From Leptotrichia hongkongensis (GTDB taxonomy: Bacteria; Fusobacteriota; Fusobacteriia; Fusobacteriales; Leptotrichiaceae), in contig NZ_AP019846.1 of assembly GCF_007990635.1 (NCBI RefSeq), positions 434,001 to 498,000 on the forward strand: DNA of 64,000 nt, given 5' to 3'. The position numbers and the translations under genes are program-made. A model generated the notes under the pieces. It ran no database searches. It was given only the letters and a program-made list of their open reading frames with translations, and had not been told where the DNA came from. The number at the start of each line of letters is the position of its first letter. The first letter of the stretch is position 1. This document shows positions 7,097 to 16,199 of the stretch, in pieces.

Positions 7097-9784
7097 ATGG
7101 CAGATACACCGCTTATGAAGCAATATAAGGAGATAAAATCAAATTTTGAGGATTCTATATTGTTTTTTAGATTGGGTGATTTTTATGAGATGTTTTTTGA
7201 GGATGCGGTGAAAGCGTCACGTGAACTTGGACTTACGCTTACTTCGAGAAATAAGGAGAAGAATGTGGATATACCGCTTGCGGGAGTTCCATTTCATTCG
7301 GCAGATTCATATATAACAAAACTTGTTTCAAAAGGGTATAAAGTTGCGATTTGTGAGCAGACAGAAGATCCGAAGATGGCAAAGGGAATTGTAAAACGAG
7401 AAGTTGTGAAGATTATAACGCCTGGGACAGTTGTGGATGTGGAGGCGCTTGATGCCAAGAGCAATAATTACTTGATGAGTATTTTGAAAATTGAGAATAA
7501 ATTTGGAATTGCGTATATTGATATAACGACTGGAGAGTTTAAGGTAACGGAAGTTGAAAAGGATGATGATTTTGTAAAATTATTTAATGAGATTAATAAG
7601 ATTGAGCCTAAGGAAGTGCTTGTTACAGAGGATTTTTATGGAGAAATAAAGGAAAAGTTAGATGATTTTTTACAAAAGAATGATTCAGTTGTAACTTTTG
7701 TGAGTAAAGTTCGGGACAGTGCAAAGTATCTTATGGATTATTTTGAGATTGTGTCGCTGGAAAGTTATGGGATTAAGGATAAAAAGGCCATAATTGGAGC
7801 TGCAGCCATGGCACTTGATTATGCGGCTACTATGCAGGTTGAACATGAGCTGACTGTAGAAAAAATCGAGTTTGTGAATATTTCCAATTACGCTGAAATA
7901 AATGCGATTACAAGCAGAAATCTGGAACTTTTGAAAAATCAGAGGGAAAAAACTGTTTATGGCTCGCTTCTGTGGGTACTGGACGAGTGTAAAACTTCGA
8001 TGGGAACACGACTTTTAAAAAGATTCATAAACAATCCGCTTTTAAATATTGAAAAAATACAGAAAAGACAGGAAGATGTACAGTATTTTATTGATAATAT
8101 CTTGATTCGTGAGGATTTGAGAGAAAAACTTGAGGATATTTACGATTTAGAGCGGCTTTTGGGGAAAATAATCTTTGGAAGTGAAAATGGAAAAGATTTG
8201 ACGGCATTGAAAAAAACGATAAAATCTGCTGTTGAAATAATGAAAATTTTGGGAAATACTGATTTTTTTAAGGATATTGATACAAATATTTTGTTTGAGT
8301 GTTATAAAATAATTGATGACAGTATAAAAGAAGATGCGCCATTTTCAGTACGTGAAGGCGGAATTATAAAATCTGGATATAATGAGGAACTGGATGAAAT
8401 AAGGAATATTATGAATTCTGGGAAAGACTTTTTGCTGGATATTGAACAGCGTGAAAGGGAAGCAACTGGAATTAGAAATATGAAAATAAAGTTTAACAAG
8501 GTTTTTGGTTATTTTATTGAAATTACAAAAGCAAATCTGGATATGGTGCCAGAACATTACATAAGAAAACAGACTCTTTCAAATTCAGAGAGATACATTA
8601 CGCCTGAACTAAAAAAATATGAGGACACAATAATAAATTCCAAAGCAAAAATCGAAGATTTGGAATATCATTTGTTCAAGGAAATTAGCGGAAAACTCAA
8701 GGAACATCGGAAAATTTTGTCAGAACTTGCAGAAAGACTGGCGTATATTGATGTAATGGTGTCTTTTGCTGTAAGTGCCATTGAAAATGATTACGCAAAA
8801 CCTGAAATGAATGAGGAATATTCCTTTGAAATTGAGGGTGGAAGGCATCCAGTTGTAGAAAAGCTGATTGGAAGGACGGATTATGTTTCAAATGATACAG
8901 TTTTTACTGAAAAGGAAAGTTTTGTTGTGCTGACAGGACCTAATATGTCGGGAAAATCAACGTATATGAAGCAAATCGCATTAATTTCTATAATGGCTCA
9001 GATTGGTTCTTTTGTTCCTGCTAAAAAAGCAAATTTATCAATTATAGACAAATATTTGACACGGATTGGGGCTTCTGATGATATTTTGACTGGGCAAAGT
9101 ACATTTATGGTGGAAATGAGTGAAGTCTCCAACATTCTAAACAATGCGACTGAAAAAAGTCTGATAATACTTGATGAAGTTGGACGTGGAACTTCCACAA
9201 CCGATGGTGTTTCCATTGCGACTGCCATTTCAATGTATATTCACGATAAAATTGGTGCTAAGACAGTTTTTGCAACACATTATCACGAACTGACTGATTT
9301 AGAAAATAAATTTGCACACATTGTAAATTATCGGATAGAAGTGGATGAAAAGCAGGGAAAAGTAATGTTTTTGCGAAATATTGTAAAAGGCGGAGCAGAC
9401 AAGTCCTATGGTATTGAAGTGGCAAAATTGGCTGGTCTTCCAAAGGAAATATTGATTGAAAGCAAGAAAATATTGAAACGGCTGGAGCAGAAAAAGGAAT
9501 TGATAGAAAGAACAGTAGATGTTCACCAGTTATCACTTTTTGGAGGAAATTCAGAGTTTGAAAATGATTTTGAAGAATTTGAAGATACTAATCTTGCAAG
9601 TGATTTTGAAATCAATGAAAAAACTCAGATTTATGAAGAAAAATTAGTAGAAATTCAGGAAGAAAATGAAAAATTATCAGAAATTGTTAGCAAAATAGAT
9701 AACTATGACATAAATAATATTACACCGATGGATGCAATGAAATTTTTGTTTGAATTAAAGGAAAATATGAAAAATAGAAAGTAA
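7097..9784 (+). CDS. mutS: DNA mismatch repair protein MutS
   Basis: Full-length MutS (895 residues) that binds mismatches and uses ATP to recruit MutL. The mismatch-recognition Phe-x-Glu is present (F29-Y30-E31 in LGDFYEMF). The ATPase domain carries Walker A TGPNMSGKST (about residue 613) and Walker B LIILDEVGRGTSTTDG (about 690), followed by FATHYHEL. The C-terminal tail is acidic and coiled, ending in the usual dimer helix. ATG 7097 is preceded by AGAGG and a good promoter. It is intact over 2.7 kb, which argues against a uniformly high sequencing error rate. mutL is not in the window. Confidence 0.97.
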   Translation: MADTPLMKQYKEIKSNFEDSILFFRLGDFYEMFFEDAVKASRELGLTLTSRNKEKNVDIPLAGVPFHSADSYITKLVSKGYKVAICEQTEDPKMAKGIVKREVVKIITPGTVVDVEALDAKSNNYLMSILKIENKFGIAYIDITTGEFKVTEVEKDDDFVKLFNEINKIEPKEVLVTEDFYGEIKEKLDDFLQKNDSVVTFVSKVRDSAKYLMDYFEIVSLESYGIKDKKAIIGAAAMALDYAATMQVEHELTVEKIEFVNISNYAEINAITSRNLELLKNQREKTVYGSLLWVLDECKTSMGTRLLKRFINNPLLNIEKIQKRQEDVQYFIDNILIREDLREKLEDIYDLERLLGKIIFGSENGKDLTALKKTIKSAVEIMKILGNTDFFKDIDTNILFECYKIIDDSIKEDAPFSVREGGIIKSGYNEELDEIRNIMNSGKDFLLDIEQREREATGIRNMKIKFNKVFGYFIEITKANLDMVPEHYIRKQTLSNSERYITPELKKYEDTIINSKAKIEDLEYHLFKEISGKLKEHRKILSELAERLAYIDVMVSFAVSAIENDYAKPEMNEEYSFEIEGGRHPVVEKLIGRTDYVSNDTVFTEKESFVVLTGPNMSGKSTYMKQIALISIMAQIGSFVPAKKANLSIIDKYLTRIGASDDILTGQSTFMVEMSEVSNILNNATEKSLIILDEVGRGTSTTDGVSIATAISMYIHDKIGAKTVFATHYHELTDLENKFAHIVNYRIEVDEKQGKVMFLRNIVKGGADKSYGIEVAKLAGLPKEILIESKKILKRLEQKKELIERTVDVHQLSLFGGNSEFENDFEEFEDTNLASDFEINEKTQIYEEKLVEIQEENEKLSEIVSKIDNYDINNITPMDAMKFLFELKENMKNRK

Positions 9785-9809
9785 AATTAGTAAAATTAGG
9801 AGAAAAATA

Positions 9810-12158
9810 ATGTGGAAAAAACTAGGTTATGGAGGACTTGTATTACTACTGATATATTTTATATATGCAGTATTCTTTAAAAAAATTCCGACACCGCTTG
9901 AACAGATGCAAAAAGATATGAAAGCCAAAAAAGTTATGTATAGGCTAAAAGACGATGCTATCATTTATGCGGATGAGCAGATTGGATCTGAAGGAGATGA
10001 AGTTATCAGGTTTAAAAATGTAATTGTAGATCTGATAAAGAAAAAAATGTTAATTTCTGGAAAAGAGGGAGAAGTCAACACTAAGACATCTGATGTTACA
10101 TTAATGAAAAAAGTTGTTGGAACAACGAAGGACAAGAAATGGGAAATTTATACAGAACGTGTGGAATATAAGAAACAGGGAGATACATTAATTTCACCAG
10201 TGAGGACAAAGTTAATAAATACTGTTGATGAAACGGTTTCTGAAGCGGATAGGGTTGAAACGACAACAAAATTTGAAGTAATTGTAGCAACTGGGCATGC
10301 AAGCTATAATAATAAGAAAGATAAGAAGACATTAACAGCAGATAAGATTACGTATCATGATCCAATAAAAGTATCTGATGCAGAAGGTCATGTAGTTTAC
10401 AAGGAAGAGCAGACAAAAAGAGAATTACGTGCAGATAGAATGCGTTATGATGATATAAACAAAATTGGAAACGCTTTAGGTAATGTAATCTATACGGATC
10501 CTGAAAATAAATTAACTGGATACAAAGTTGATTATTATATGAAGGATGAACGTGTAGATGGACAGGGAAACGTAGTTTACACTGGTAAAAATAGTGTGAT
10601 TTCAGCAGATGCTGCATCATATTTCGTAAAGAAAAAGCAAGTTGATGGAAGAGGACATGTAAAATATACAAGTCAAACTCTAATAGTAACAGGAGATCAT
10701 GTATTTTATGATGAAATTGCGAAAATATTGAATGGTGATGGAAATGGAACTTATAACTATTTACCAAGAAAAACTACTGGAACATATAGAAGTGGAGTTT
10801 ATGACTTAAAAACAGAAACGCTTACAACAAATGACTACTATACTGCAAATTATGATGACTATAAAATGGATGGAACAGGACTTATATATGTGTTCCCAAC
10901 TGGAGATGCCAGAATGAATGGTCCGTTTAACGTGAAAAAGCAAAACTTTAATGTACATGGTGCAAATGGAACAATGAACACAATTTCAAAAGATATTTTT
11001 GCCAATAAAATGGAAATGACAAGTGTTCAGGGAGATAGAATTACATCTGACACAGGGCGTGGAAGTTTTGAGAAAAAGGAATTTAGGTTTGATGGGCATG
11101 TTAAAGGTAAAATCCGTGGAAATGTAAAAGATCTTGTAAATGACCCAAGACCGCTTGTAGAATCAGAAGCAGTAAACTTCATAGGAAATACTGCCAAAGT
11201 TTATTTCGTTTCACATAAAAATGGAAGCAATATGAGTATTACACGTAGTGAAATCAAAGAAAATGTGCATATGACTTATAAGGATATTACACTTGATTCT
11301 CAATATAATGAGATGGACTCTGGAAGAAACCTTATTCTTGCAAGAGACAAAGTTATGGTAGACTTTAAAAATAATACAAAGATGACAGCAAATTATCTTT
11401 ATATGGATATGAATAAGCAGGAAGGGTATGCCAGAAACAATGTAAAAATCGTAAGTACATTGCCACAGTTCAGAACGATTAATACAAGTGCTGACAAAGC
11501 TACAATTTATTTGAAAGATAAAAGAATAAAATTAAATGGAAACGTAGTAACTTATCAAGGAAAAACACAAATTTCATCTAAAAGTGCAATTTATGACATA
11601 GATAGAAGAATCCTTGAAAATGAAGGCAATATCCAAATGCAATATGAAGTTCAGAATAACGAGGAACAAGGGAAGTCAGACCCTAAAAATGCGGCAGCAA
11701 CTCAAGAAGTAATTGGAAAATTGTCAATTCCTGAAGGAGAAGTAAGTACAAGAGGCGGAATTAACTTGCCAAAATCAATGACTGCCTCAAATGGAGTTCC
11801 AGTTGCAATAAGATGGCGTTCCTCTAATTCTAGCCTGTTTTCAGTATCTGGAAGAATTAATAAGCAATTTTATGGTGGCGGAAGTAAAGGAGTAACTTTA
11901 ACTGCAACAGCTAAAGCTGGTGTAGATACAGCGGAAAGAACATTTAATGTAAGTGTTCCTACCGAATCAGCTCATGAAATGCTTGTTAGAGCTGCAAAAA
12001 ATATTTATGTTCCAGAAGATGGCGAAAATTTACCTTCATCAGTAAGGGTAAATGTAAATAAAGGAACAATAGATGTACCAATTTCTTGGAGTAAAAATGG
12101 AGATAGAAATGTGGCAACATTAAGATATGGCGGTGCATCTTATCAGAAACAATTTTAA
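9810..12158 (+). CDS. Large OstA/LptC-like LPS transport protein with C-terminal Ig-like domain
   Basis: One N-terminal membrane anchor (about residues 5-22) and then a long periplasmic part rich in short beta repeats of the type K-x-T-x-D-x-[VAI]-x-Y-[DNE] (for example DKKTLTADKITYHD, RELRADRMRYDD, NSVISADAASYF). This is the OstA/LptA/LptC jelly-roll repeat pattern. LptC proteins are normally about 190 residues; here about 600 residues of repeats could form most of a bridge by themselves. After about residue 625 comes an Ig-like segment (IPEGEVSTRGGINLPKSM, IRWRSSNSSLFSVSG, GVTLTATAKAG). ATG 9810 follows AGGAGAAAAATA, 25 bases after mutS. Inferred role: lipopolysaccharide or outer-membrane lipid transport. 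Confidence 0.75.
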   Translation: MWKKLGYGGLVLLLIYFIYAVFFKKIPTPLEQMQKDMKAKKVMYRLKDDAIIYADEQIGSEGDEVIRFKNVIVDLIKKKMLISGKEGEVNTKTSDVTLMKKVVGTTKDKKWEIYTERVEYKKQGDTLISPVRTKLINTVDETVSEADRVETTTKFEVIVATGHASYNNKKDKKTLTADKITYHDPIKVSDAEGHVVYKEEQTKRELRADRMRYDDINKIGNALGNVIYTDPENKLTGYKVDYYMKDERVDGQGNVVYTGKNSVISADAASYFVKKKQVDGRGHVKYTSQTLIVTGDHVFYDEIAKILNGDGNGTYNYLPRKTTGTYRSGVYDLKTETLTTNDYYTANYDDYKMDGTGLIYVFPTGDARMNGPFNVKKQNFNVHGANGTMNTISKDIFANKMEMTSVQGDRITSDTGRGSFEKKEFRFDGHVKGKIRGNVKDLVNDPRPLVESEAVNFIGNTAKVYFVSHKNGSNMSITRSEIKENVHMTYKDITLDSQYNEMDSGRNLILARDKVMVDFKNNTKMTANYLYMDMNKQEGYARNNVKIVSTLPQFRTINTSADKATIYLKDKRIKLNGNVVTYQGKTQISSKSAIYDIDRRILENEGNIQMQYEVQNNEEQGKSDPKNAAATQEVIGKLSIPEGEVSTRGGINLPKSMTASNGVPVAIRWRSSNSSLFSVSGRINKQFYGGGSKGVTLTATAKAGVDTAERTFNVSVPTESAHEMLVRAAKNIYVPEDGENLPSSVRVNVNKGTIDVPISWSKNGDRNVATLRYGGASYQKQF

Positions 12159-12174
12159 TAATATGTAATATGGA

Positions 12175-12203
12175 AAAAGTGGGTAGAGAATACTCACTTT
12201 TCT
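12175..12203 (+). terminator. Rho-independent terminator after the OstA-like gene
   Basis: An 11-bp stem (12175-12185 with 12191-12201, one G-U pair) and a short loop run directly into a T-rich tract, 17 bases after the stop codon. Confidence 0.6.
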
Positions 12204-12264
12204 TTAAATATGTATTTAAGATTTTATTAAATAAAACTAAAAAAGAAAGGGATTATAAAAAATT

Positions 12265-13042
12265 ATGGATATGAAAGAATTACAGGAGAAATTAACAGAA
12301 AAGAATTTAAATATTTTTCAACAAATAAGATATACTTTTTTTGTATTAGGGAAATTTATATTTAACAAGAATGATGTGTGGTGGATACTTTTTTTCTTTT
12401 TTATATCTTGTGTCAAAATTACGATAGGATTTATCAGTGTGAGTACTGGAATTTCATCATTTACAAATATACTTCAAATTTTTAAATTTTGTTATTATTT
12501 GGCATTTTTCTGTTTTATCAAAAATAATTTTTAAAATAGAAGAGAAAAATTATTCAAGATTAGATAAATCAGCTTCAAAATTTTTCCTTTTATATTTGAT
12601 ATATTACATAATTAGTTATATATTTCGATATTTGCCTTTCCCTTTGTTTTTGGATGAATTTAATTTAGCTTTTGGAATAGTGTCTTTGATGGTGCTAGTA
12701 ATTTTTTGGATTTACTTATTTTACTTCATACCGTTATTTTCTGCAAGACCATTTGATTTAAGAGAATCTTGGGATTATAATTTGCATTTAATTAAAGGAA
12801 ATAAATTAAAAATGGTATTTCCTGGTATTCTTTGCTTTATTTTTTCTTTTTCAGCAATATTTATTTTTTTACTTCCAATAGTTTCACTTTTTGAAGAGCT
12901 AGGTATTAACTTGTTACTCTTGATTTCTAATTTTGGTGTAATTGCTGGGGAATTTATTAATACTTTTATGGTTATATTTTTTATAATTTTACATAGTATA
13001 ATATATTTGAATGTAGAGTATTTAGATAGAAAGATAAAATAA
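12265..13042 (+). pseudogene. Polytopic membrane protein, frameshifted
   Basis: Two hydrophobic reading frames follow each other: 12265-12534 (89 residues, ATG after AAAGAAAGGGA) and a second one whose frame is open from about 12482 and continues to 13042. Shifting frame within the A5/T5 runs near 12518-12533 gives one continuous protein of about 259 residues with a charged N-terminus (MDMKELQEKLTEKNLN), a linker (EEKNYSRLDKSASKFF) and four to six membrane spans, resembling uncharacterised DUF975-like integral proteins. One base too many in a homopolymer explains the break. The second half alone has only an unsupported TTG start at 12596. Function unknown. Confidence 0.55.
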
Positions 13043-13497
13043 TAATTTTAACAATTTAAAGTTATTGCAGGAAATAATCAGAAGAAATAGATAGATTTTT
13101 ATTTAACATAAATCCTATTTAAATAATGGATTTATTACAAACTTTTTCAATAAAGGATAAAACCTATTATTTCAAGATAATTAAAATATTAGTTTTTTAT
13201 TTTAATAAACCGAGGGAGCCTTTTCTTTGCTCAACTGTGACTATTTAATAACTGAAAGGGCAGTTTCGGAGTTGAATAAAGAAAATTATAGTCTAGCCAT
13301 AGGTTGATTTGTAGCAATAAGTAATTCTACGAACATAAAAAAGAAAAAATATTTATTATTCAAAATATTTAAAAAATAATTTAGTTGAAAGATTATAAAT
13401 TAGTTATCAAATAGCCTTATTATAAAAAATTATTCCTATTTTTAAACAGAGTTTAGTATAAATTTTTATTAAAATACAAAAAAAATTTGATTTTGGG
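13043..13497. other. Gene-free AT-rich stretch
   Basis: No coding frame, RNA gene or recognised riboswitch could be supported. A moderately GC-richer patch (about 13210-13330, with GAGGGAGCC and GAAAGGGCAGTTTCGGAG) stands out from its surroundings and might be a structured leader or a decayed insertion, but I could not fold it into a known class. Confidence 0.3.
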
Positions 13498-13549
13498 TTG
13501 AATATAATTAAAACATCTGTTATAATAGAACAAAGTATTATAACAGGTG
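13498..13549 (+). promoter_or_regulatory. Predicted promoter with an overlapping operator-like dyad
   Basis: TTGAAT (13498-13503), 17 bases and TATAAT (13521-13526) make a near-consensus promoter. A 14-bp inverted repeat with one mismatch, CATCTGTTATAATA (13514-13527) and TATTATAACAGGTG (13536-13549), covers the -10 box and likely start site. This is the geometry of a repressor operator or a 5'-end hairpin. The next gene starts 234 bases downstream, so the leader would be long. Confidence 0.55.
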
Positions 13550-13783
13550 ATATATTTCTAAAAAAAATTAAATACATTTAATCACACAAAACAAACCAAT
13601 TAATTTATAAGTAAAATTAAATATTTTGCTAAAATTTATATGGTAAAATTTATAATATAACATTGTTATTTTAAATTTGATTTTGTATGTTAAATGACCT
13701 AAAAACAATGTGTTTAAACAATGATTTTAATCAAAGTTACATGTTTAAATATAAAAAGTATCTTTGTATTTGAAAGGAAAGAT

Positions 13784-14464
13784 ATGACTAAAAAAACTAA
13801 GAAAAGTAATAATTTATTAAATGATATACATGAACAAGCAGAAAAGTTTTCACGTGGAGAAGAAATTGCTAATTTTGTAAGTCATACTGTAGGAGCTGGA
13901 TTATCAATATTAGCTTTTATAATTTTAACAATACGTGCGAGCTGGGTTCGTGATGTGGGAACAATAATATCCTTTATGGCATTTGGCTTTGGGTTAATCG
14001 TTCTTTATACAATGTCATCTATATATCACGGACTAAAACCTGGAACAGCTAAAATGGTATTTGAAATTTTTGATCACTCGGCAATTTACATTTTGATAGC
14101 TGCTTCTTATACTCCGTTTTTATATTTAGTTGTCAATTCACCAATGAATAAAGTTATATTAGCAATTCAATGGATAGTATGTTTTTTGGGAATTTTATTT
14201 AAAGCATTTTTCACAGGAAAGTTTAAACTGTTTTCTACCTTGCTTTATTTAATAATGGGATGGATGATTGTATTTGCTTGGAATGATTTGATAAATAATA
14301 TAAACCGAGTTTCATTAATTTATTTAGTCTTGGGTGGAATTCTCTATTCACTTGGAACAATATTTTATTCATGGAAAATTTGTAAATTTAATCATATGAT
14401 TTGGCATATCTTTGTAATTATGGGAAGTATCTCGCATTTTTTCGCTGTGTATTATTTAGTATAA
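13784..14464 (+). CDS. Hemolysin III family membrane protein (TrhA/YqfA-like)
   Basis: Seven-helix membrane protein of the PAQR/hemolysin III family, shown by FVSHTVGAGLSILAF near the N-terminus (first His), SSIYHGLKPGTAK (about residues 79-91), FDHSAIYILIAASYTPF (about 98-114) and the C-terminal HMIWHIFVIMGSISHFFAVYY (metal-site histidines). Family members influence membrane energetics or lipid homeostasis; haemolysis is not a reliable prediction. I chose ATG 13784 (226 residues) because AAAGGAAAG sits just before it; an in-frame ATG at 13721 would add 21 residues without a ribosome site. A long untranslated leader separates it from the promoter at 13498. Confidence 0.88.
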   Translation: MTKKTKKSNNLLNDIHEQAEKFSRGEEIANFVSHTVGAGLSILAFIILTIRASWVRDVGTIISFMAFGFGLIVLYTMSSIYHGLKPGTAKMVFEIFDHSAIYILIAASYTPFLYLVVNSPMNKVILAIQWIVCFLGILFKAFFTGKFKLFSTLLYLIMGWMIVFAWNDLINNINRVSLIYLVLGGILYSLGTIFYSWKICKFNHMIWHIFVIMGSISHFFAVYYLV

Positions 14465-14595
14465 AAAATAGAAATGTATCTTGAGTTATATAAAATCTAG
14501 TTAAATCTATTAAAGTTTTAGTATTATTAAGAAAAAGAATTTATAATGAAAGTGTAAAAAATAAAGAATATATTTTGTTTAGAAAGGGTAATTTA

Positions 14596-15153
14596 ATGGG
14601 AAGAAAATCGAAAATATCTAATGAATTAAAAATTGAGCTTGTAAAGAAAATACTGGAAGGGAAAGGAACTGTTCAAGGATTAGCAAAGGAACACGGTATT
14701 GCAAAATCTTCATTAATGACTTGGAAGAAGAAGTATCTAGAGATTGGTGAAGAGAGTATAATGGTTGAAGATAAAAATAGGCATTATCCTCGTGAAGTTA
14801 AAGAAAAAGCTGTTCAAAGCTATTTAAATAATGAAGGTTCTTTATTTGAAATTTGTAAAAAATATGATATCGCATCTGTAAGTGTATTAAATTACTGGAT
14901 TAGAGATTATAGAAGAAGTGTAGATGTAAATGGAAACTTTTCATTATTAAAAAAACACGTAAGAAAATCTATAGATGCTAAAGTTGAAGCTGTGCGTTTT
15001 TGTCAAAAAAATGATTATGATTATAATTTGGCTATCAAAAAATACGGTATATCATACCAGCAAATTTATTCTTGGGTGAAAAAATTTGAAAAAGGTGGAA
15101 TTGACGCATTGGTAGATAACCGTGGAAAAAGAAGAACAGAAAATAAAAAATAA
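14596..15153 (+). CDS. Orphan IS3-family OrfA (two-part HTH protein) without OrfB
   Basis: DNA-binding half of an IS150/IS3-type transposase. It contains three consecutive helix-turn-helix units of the InsE/InsJ type: ELVKKILEGKGTVQGLAKEHGI (about residues 12-33), a second at about 62-92 and a third at about 116-150 (NLAIKKYGISYQQIYSWVKK). It ends in RGKRRTENKK, where OrfB would normally begin by -1 frameshift, but no rve integrase domain follows; instead a terminator and lgt on the opposite strand come next. ATG 14596 follows AGAAAGGG. Probably an insertion-sequence remnant or a domesticated DNA-binding protein. Confidence 0.75.
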   Translation: MGRKSKISNELKIELVKKILEGKGTVQGLAKEHGIAKSSLMTWKKKYLEIGEESIMVEDKNRHYPREVKEKAVQSYLNNEGSLFEICKKYDIASVSVLNYWIRDYRRSVDVNGNFSLLKKHVRKSIDAKVEAVRFCQKNDYDYNLAIKKYGISYQQIYSWVKKFEKGGIDALVDNRGKRRTENKK

Positions 15154-15176
15154 TAAAATTTAATTTTAATGGTAAT

Positions 15177-15218
15177 AAAAAAACTGTCAAATCCTTTTAG
15201 AGAAATGACAGTTTTTTT
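15177..15218. terminator. Bidirectional Rho-independent terminator
   Basis: A 13-bp perfect stem (AAAAAAACTGTCA, 15177-15189, with its complement at 15206-15218) around a 16-base loop. The A-run on one side and the T-run on the other serve both the plus-strand OrfA gene and the minus-strand lgt gene that converge here. Confidence 0.85.
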
Positions 15219-15222
15219 AGTA

Positions 15223-16131
15223 TTAATTTTTTTGAGTTTCTTCTTCTTTTTTGACAGGCACAAATTTTCTTTCTGGACTGCTAAAAATTTTTATTCCAAT
15301 AATAGCAACAATAATCATAACTATACTTATTAAATATGGAAGTCTTATCCCAAAAATTAATAAATCTTCTGCCCTAAATGTACTTACAAACATTCTTATA
15401 ATTGCATACATGATTAAATAAATCATTGATAATATTCCTGGATTGTATTCTTTTTTTCTAAAATAGAACCAAAGAATTATAAATCCGATTAAATTGAGGA
15501 ATGCTTCATAAAGCATGGCAGGGTGCAGTGGTAAATTTGGAAATTCTGACCCAGCCGGAGTGTCTAACGGAAAACTTAATCCCCAAGGAACAAGCTGTTT
15601 AAATTGAGCTTGTGCAGTAGCACTCAATGACTGGTATTTTGCCCACCATTCATTAAACTTTCCTGAAAAAATTACGCTAAGTGGAGTAAACGTAGGTACT
15701 CCATGAACTTCTCCATTTGCCAAGTTTCCAAATCTTCCTAGAAACTGTCCAAACAGTAAAGGGCCAACAGCCATGTCTGTAAGAACCCATAGGTTCATTT
15801 TGTTTTTCTTGGCATAGTAACATGAGCCTATAAATGCTCCGATAATTCCACCGTGAATTGCAAGTCCACCTTCCCAGATGTACAGGATAGATAAAGGGTT
15901 TCCAATATAGTCTGAAAATTTAAAAATAACATAATATAATCTTGCCCCGATTAATCCTGCTACTATTGTAGTAAATGCAAAATCTTCAATAATTTTTCTA
16001 TCATCAACGCCTCTTTTTTCGGCAACATCATCAGCAAGTGCGATAAACATTCCAAAAAGAAAAGCTAAAATATACATTAAACTATAAATTCTAAGTTCAA
16101 AACCTCCAATTTTAAATAAATATGGTTTCAT
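15223..16131 (-). CDS. lgt: Prolipoprotein diacylglyceryl transferase
   Basis: Inner-membrane enzyme that adds diacylglycerol to the lipobox cysteine of prolipoproteins. Diagnostic features are the AIHGGIIGAFIG loop (about residues 92-103, containing the essential His) and the family signature GRFGNLANGEVHG (about 132-144), within seven predicted membrane spans. The C-terminal tail is short and charged. Length 302 is typical. An AAAGGAG site lies five bases upstream of the start. A convergent terminator lies just beyond its 3' end. The gene is single and stands apart from lipoprotein genes, as is usual. Confidence 0.96.
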   Translation of the reverse strand: MKPYLFKIGGFELRIYSLMYILAFLFGMFIALADDVAEKRGVDDRKIIEDFAFTTIVAGLIGARLYYVIFKFSDYIGNPLSILYIWEGGLAIHGGIIGAFIGSCYYAKKNKMNLWVLTDMAVGPLLFGQFLGRFGNLANGEVHGVPTFTPLSVIFSGKFNEWWAKYQSLSATAQAQFKQLVPWGLSFPLDTPAGSEFPNLPLHPAMLYEAFLNLIGFIILWFYFRKKEYNPGILSMIYLIMYAIIRMFVSTFRAEDLLIFGIRLPYLISIVMIIVAIIGIKIFSSPERKFVPVKKEEETQKN

Positions 16132-16157
16132 TTATGCTCCTTTTCAATATTTTGAAA

Positions 16158-16186
16158 TAGAAAGTTAAAAAAATGATAACTTTCTA
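16158..16186. terminator. Possible terminator hairpin between the aminotransferase and lgt
   Basis: A 10-bp perfect stem (TAGAAAGTTA, 16158-16167, with its complement at 16177-16186). The T-run after the stem is on the plus strand, so its value for the minus-strand genes is uncertain. Confidence 0.4.
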
Positions 16187-16199
16187 TATTTTTTGTTTT

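Noticed and set aside
6867-7109. 80-residue minus-strand frame upstream of mutS
   Set aside because: It covers the repeat hairpin and the mutS promoter; composition is that of AT-rich non-coding DNA.
13200-13340. Riboswitch or small RNA upstream of the hemolysin III gene
   Set aside because: The patch is GC-richer than its surroundings but did not match glycine, lysine, T-box or other aptamers that I can recognise by eye.
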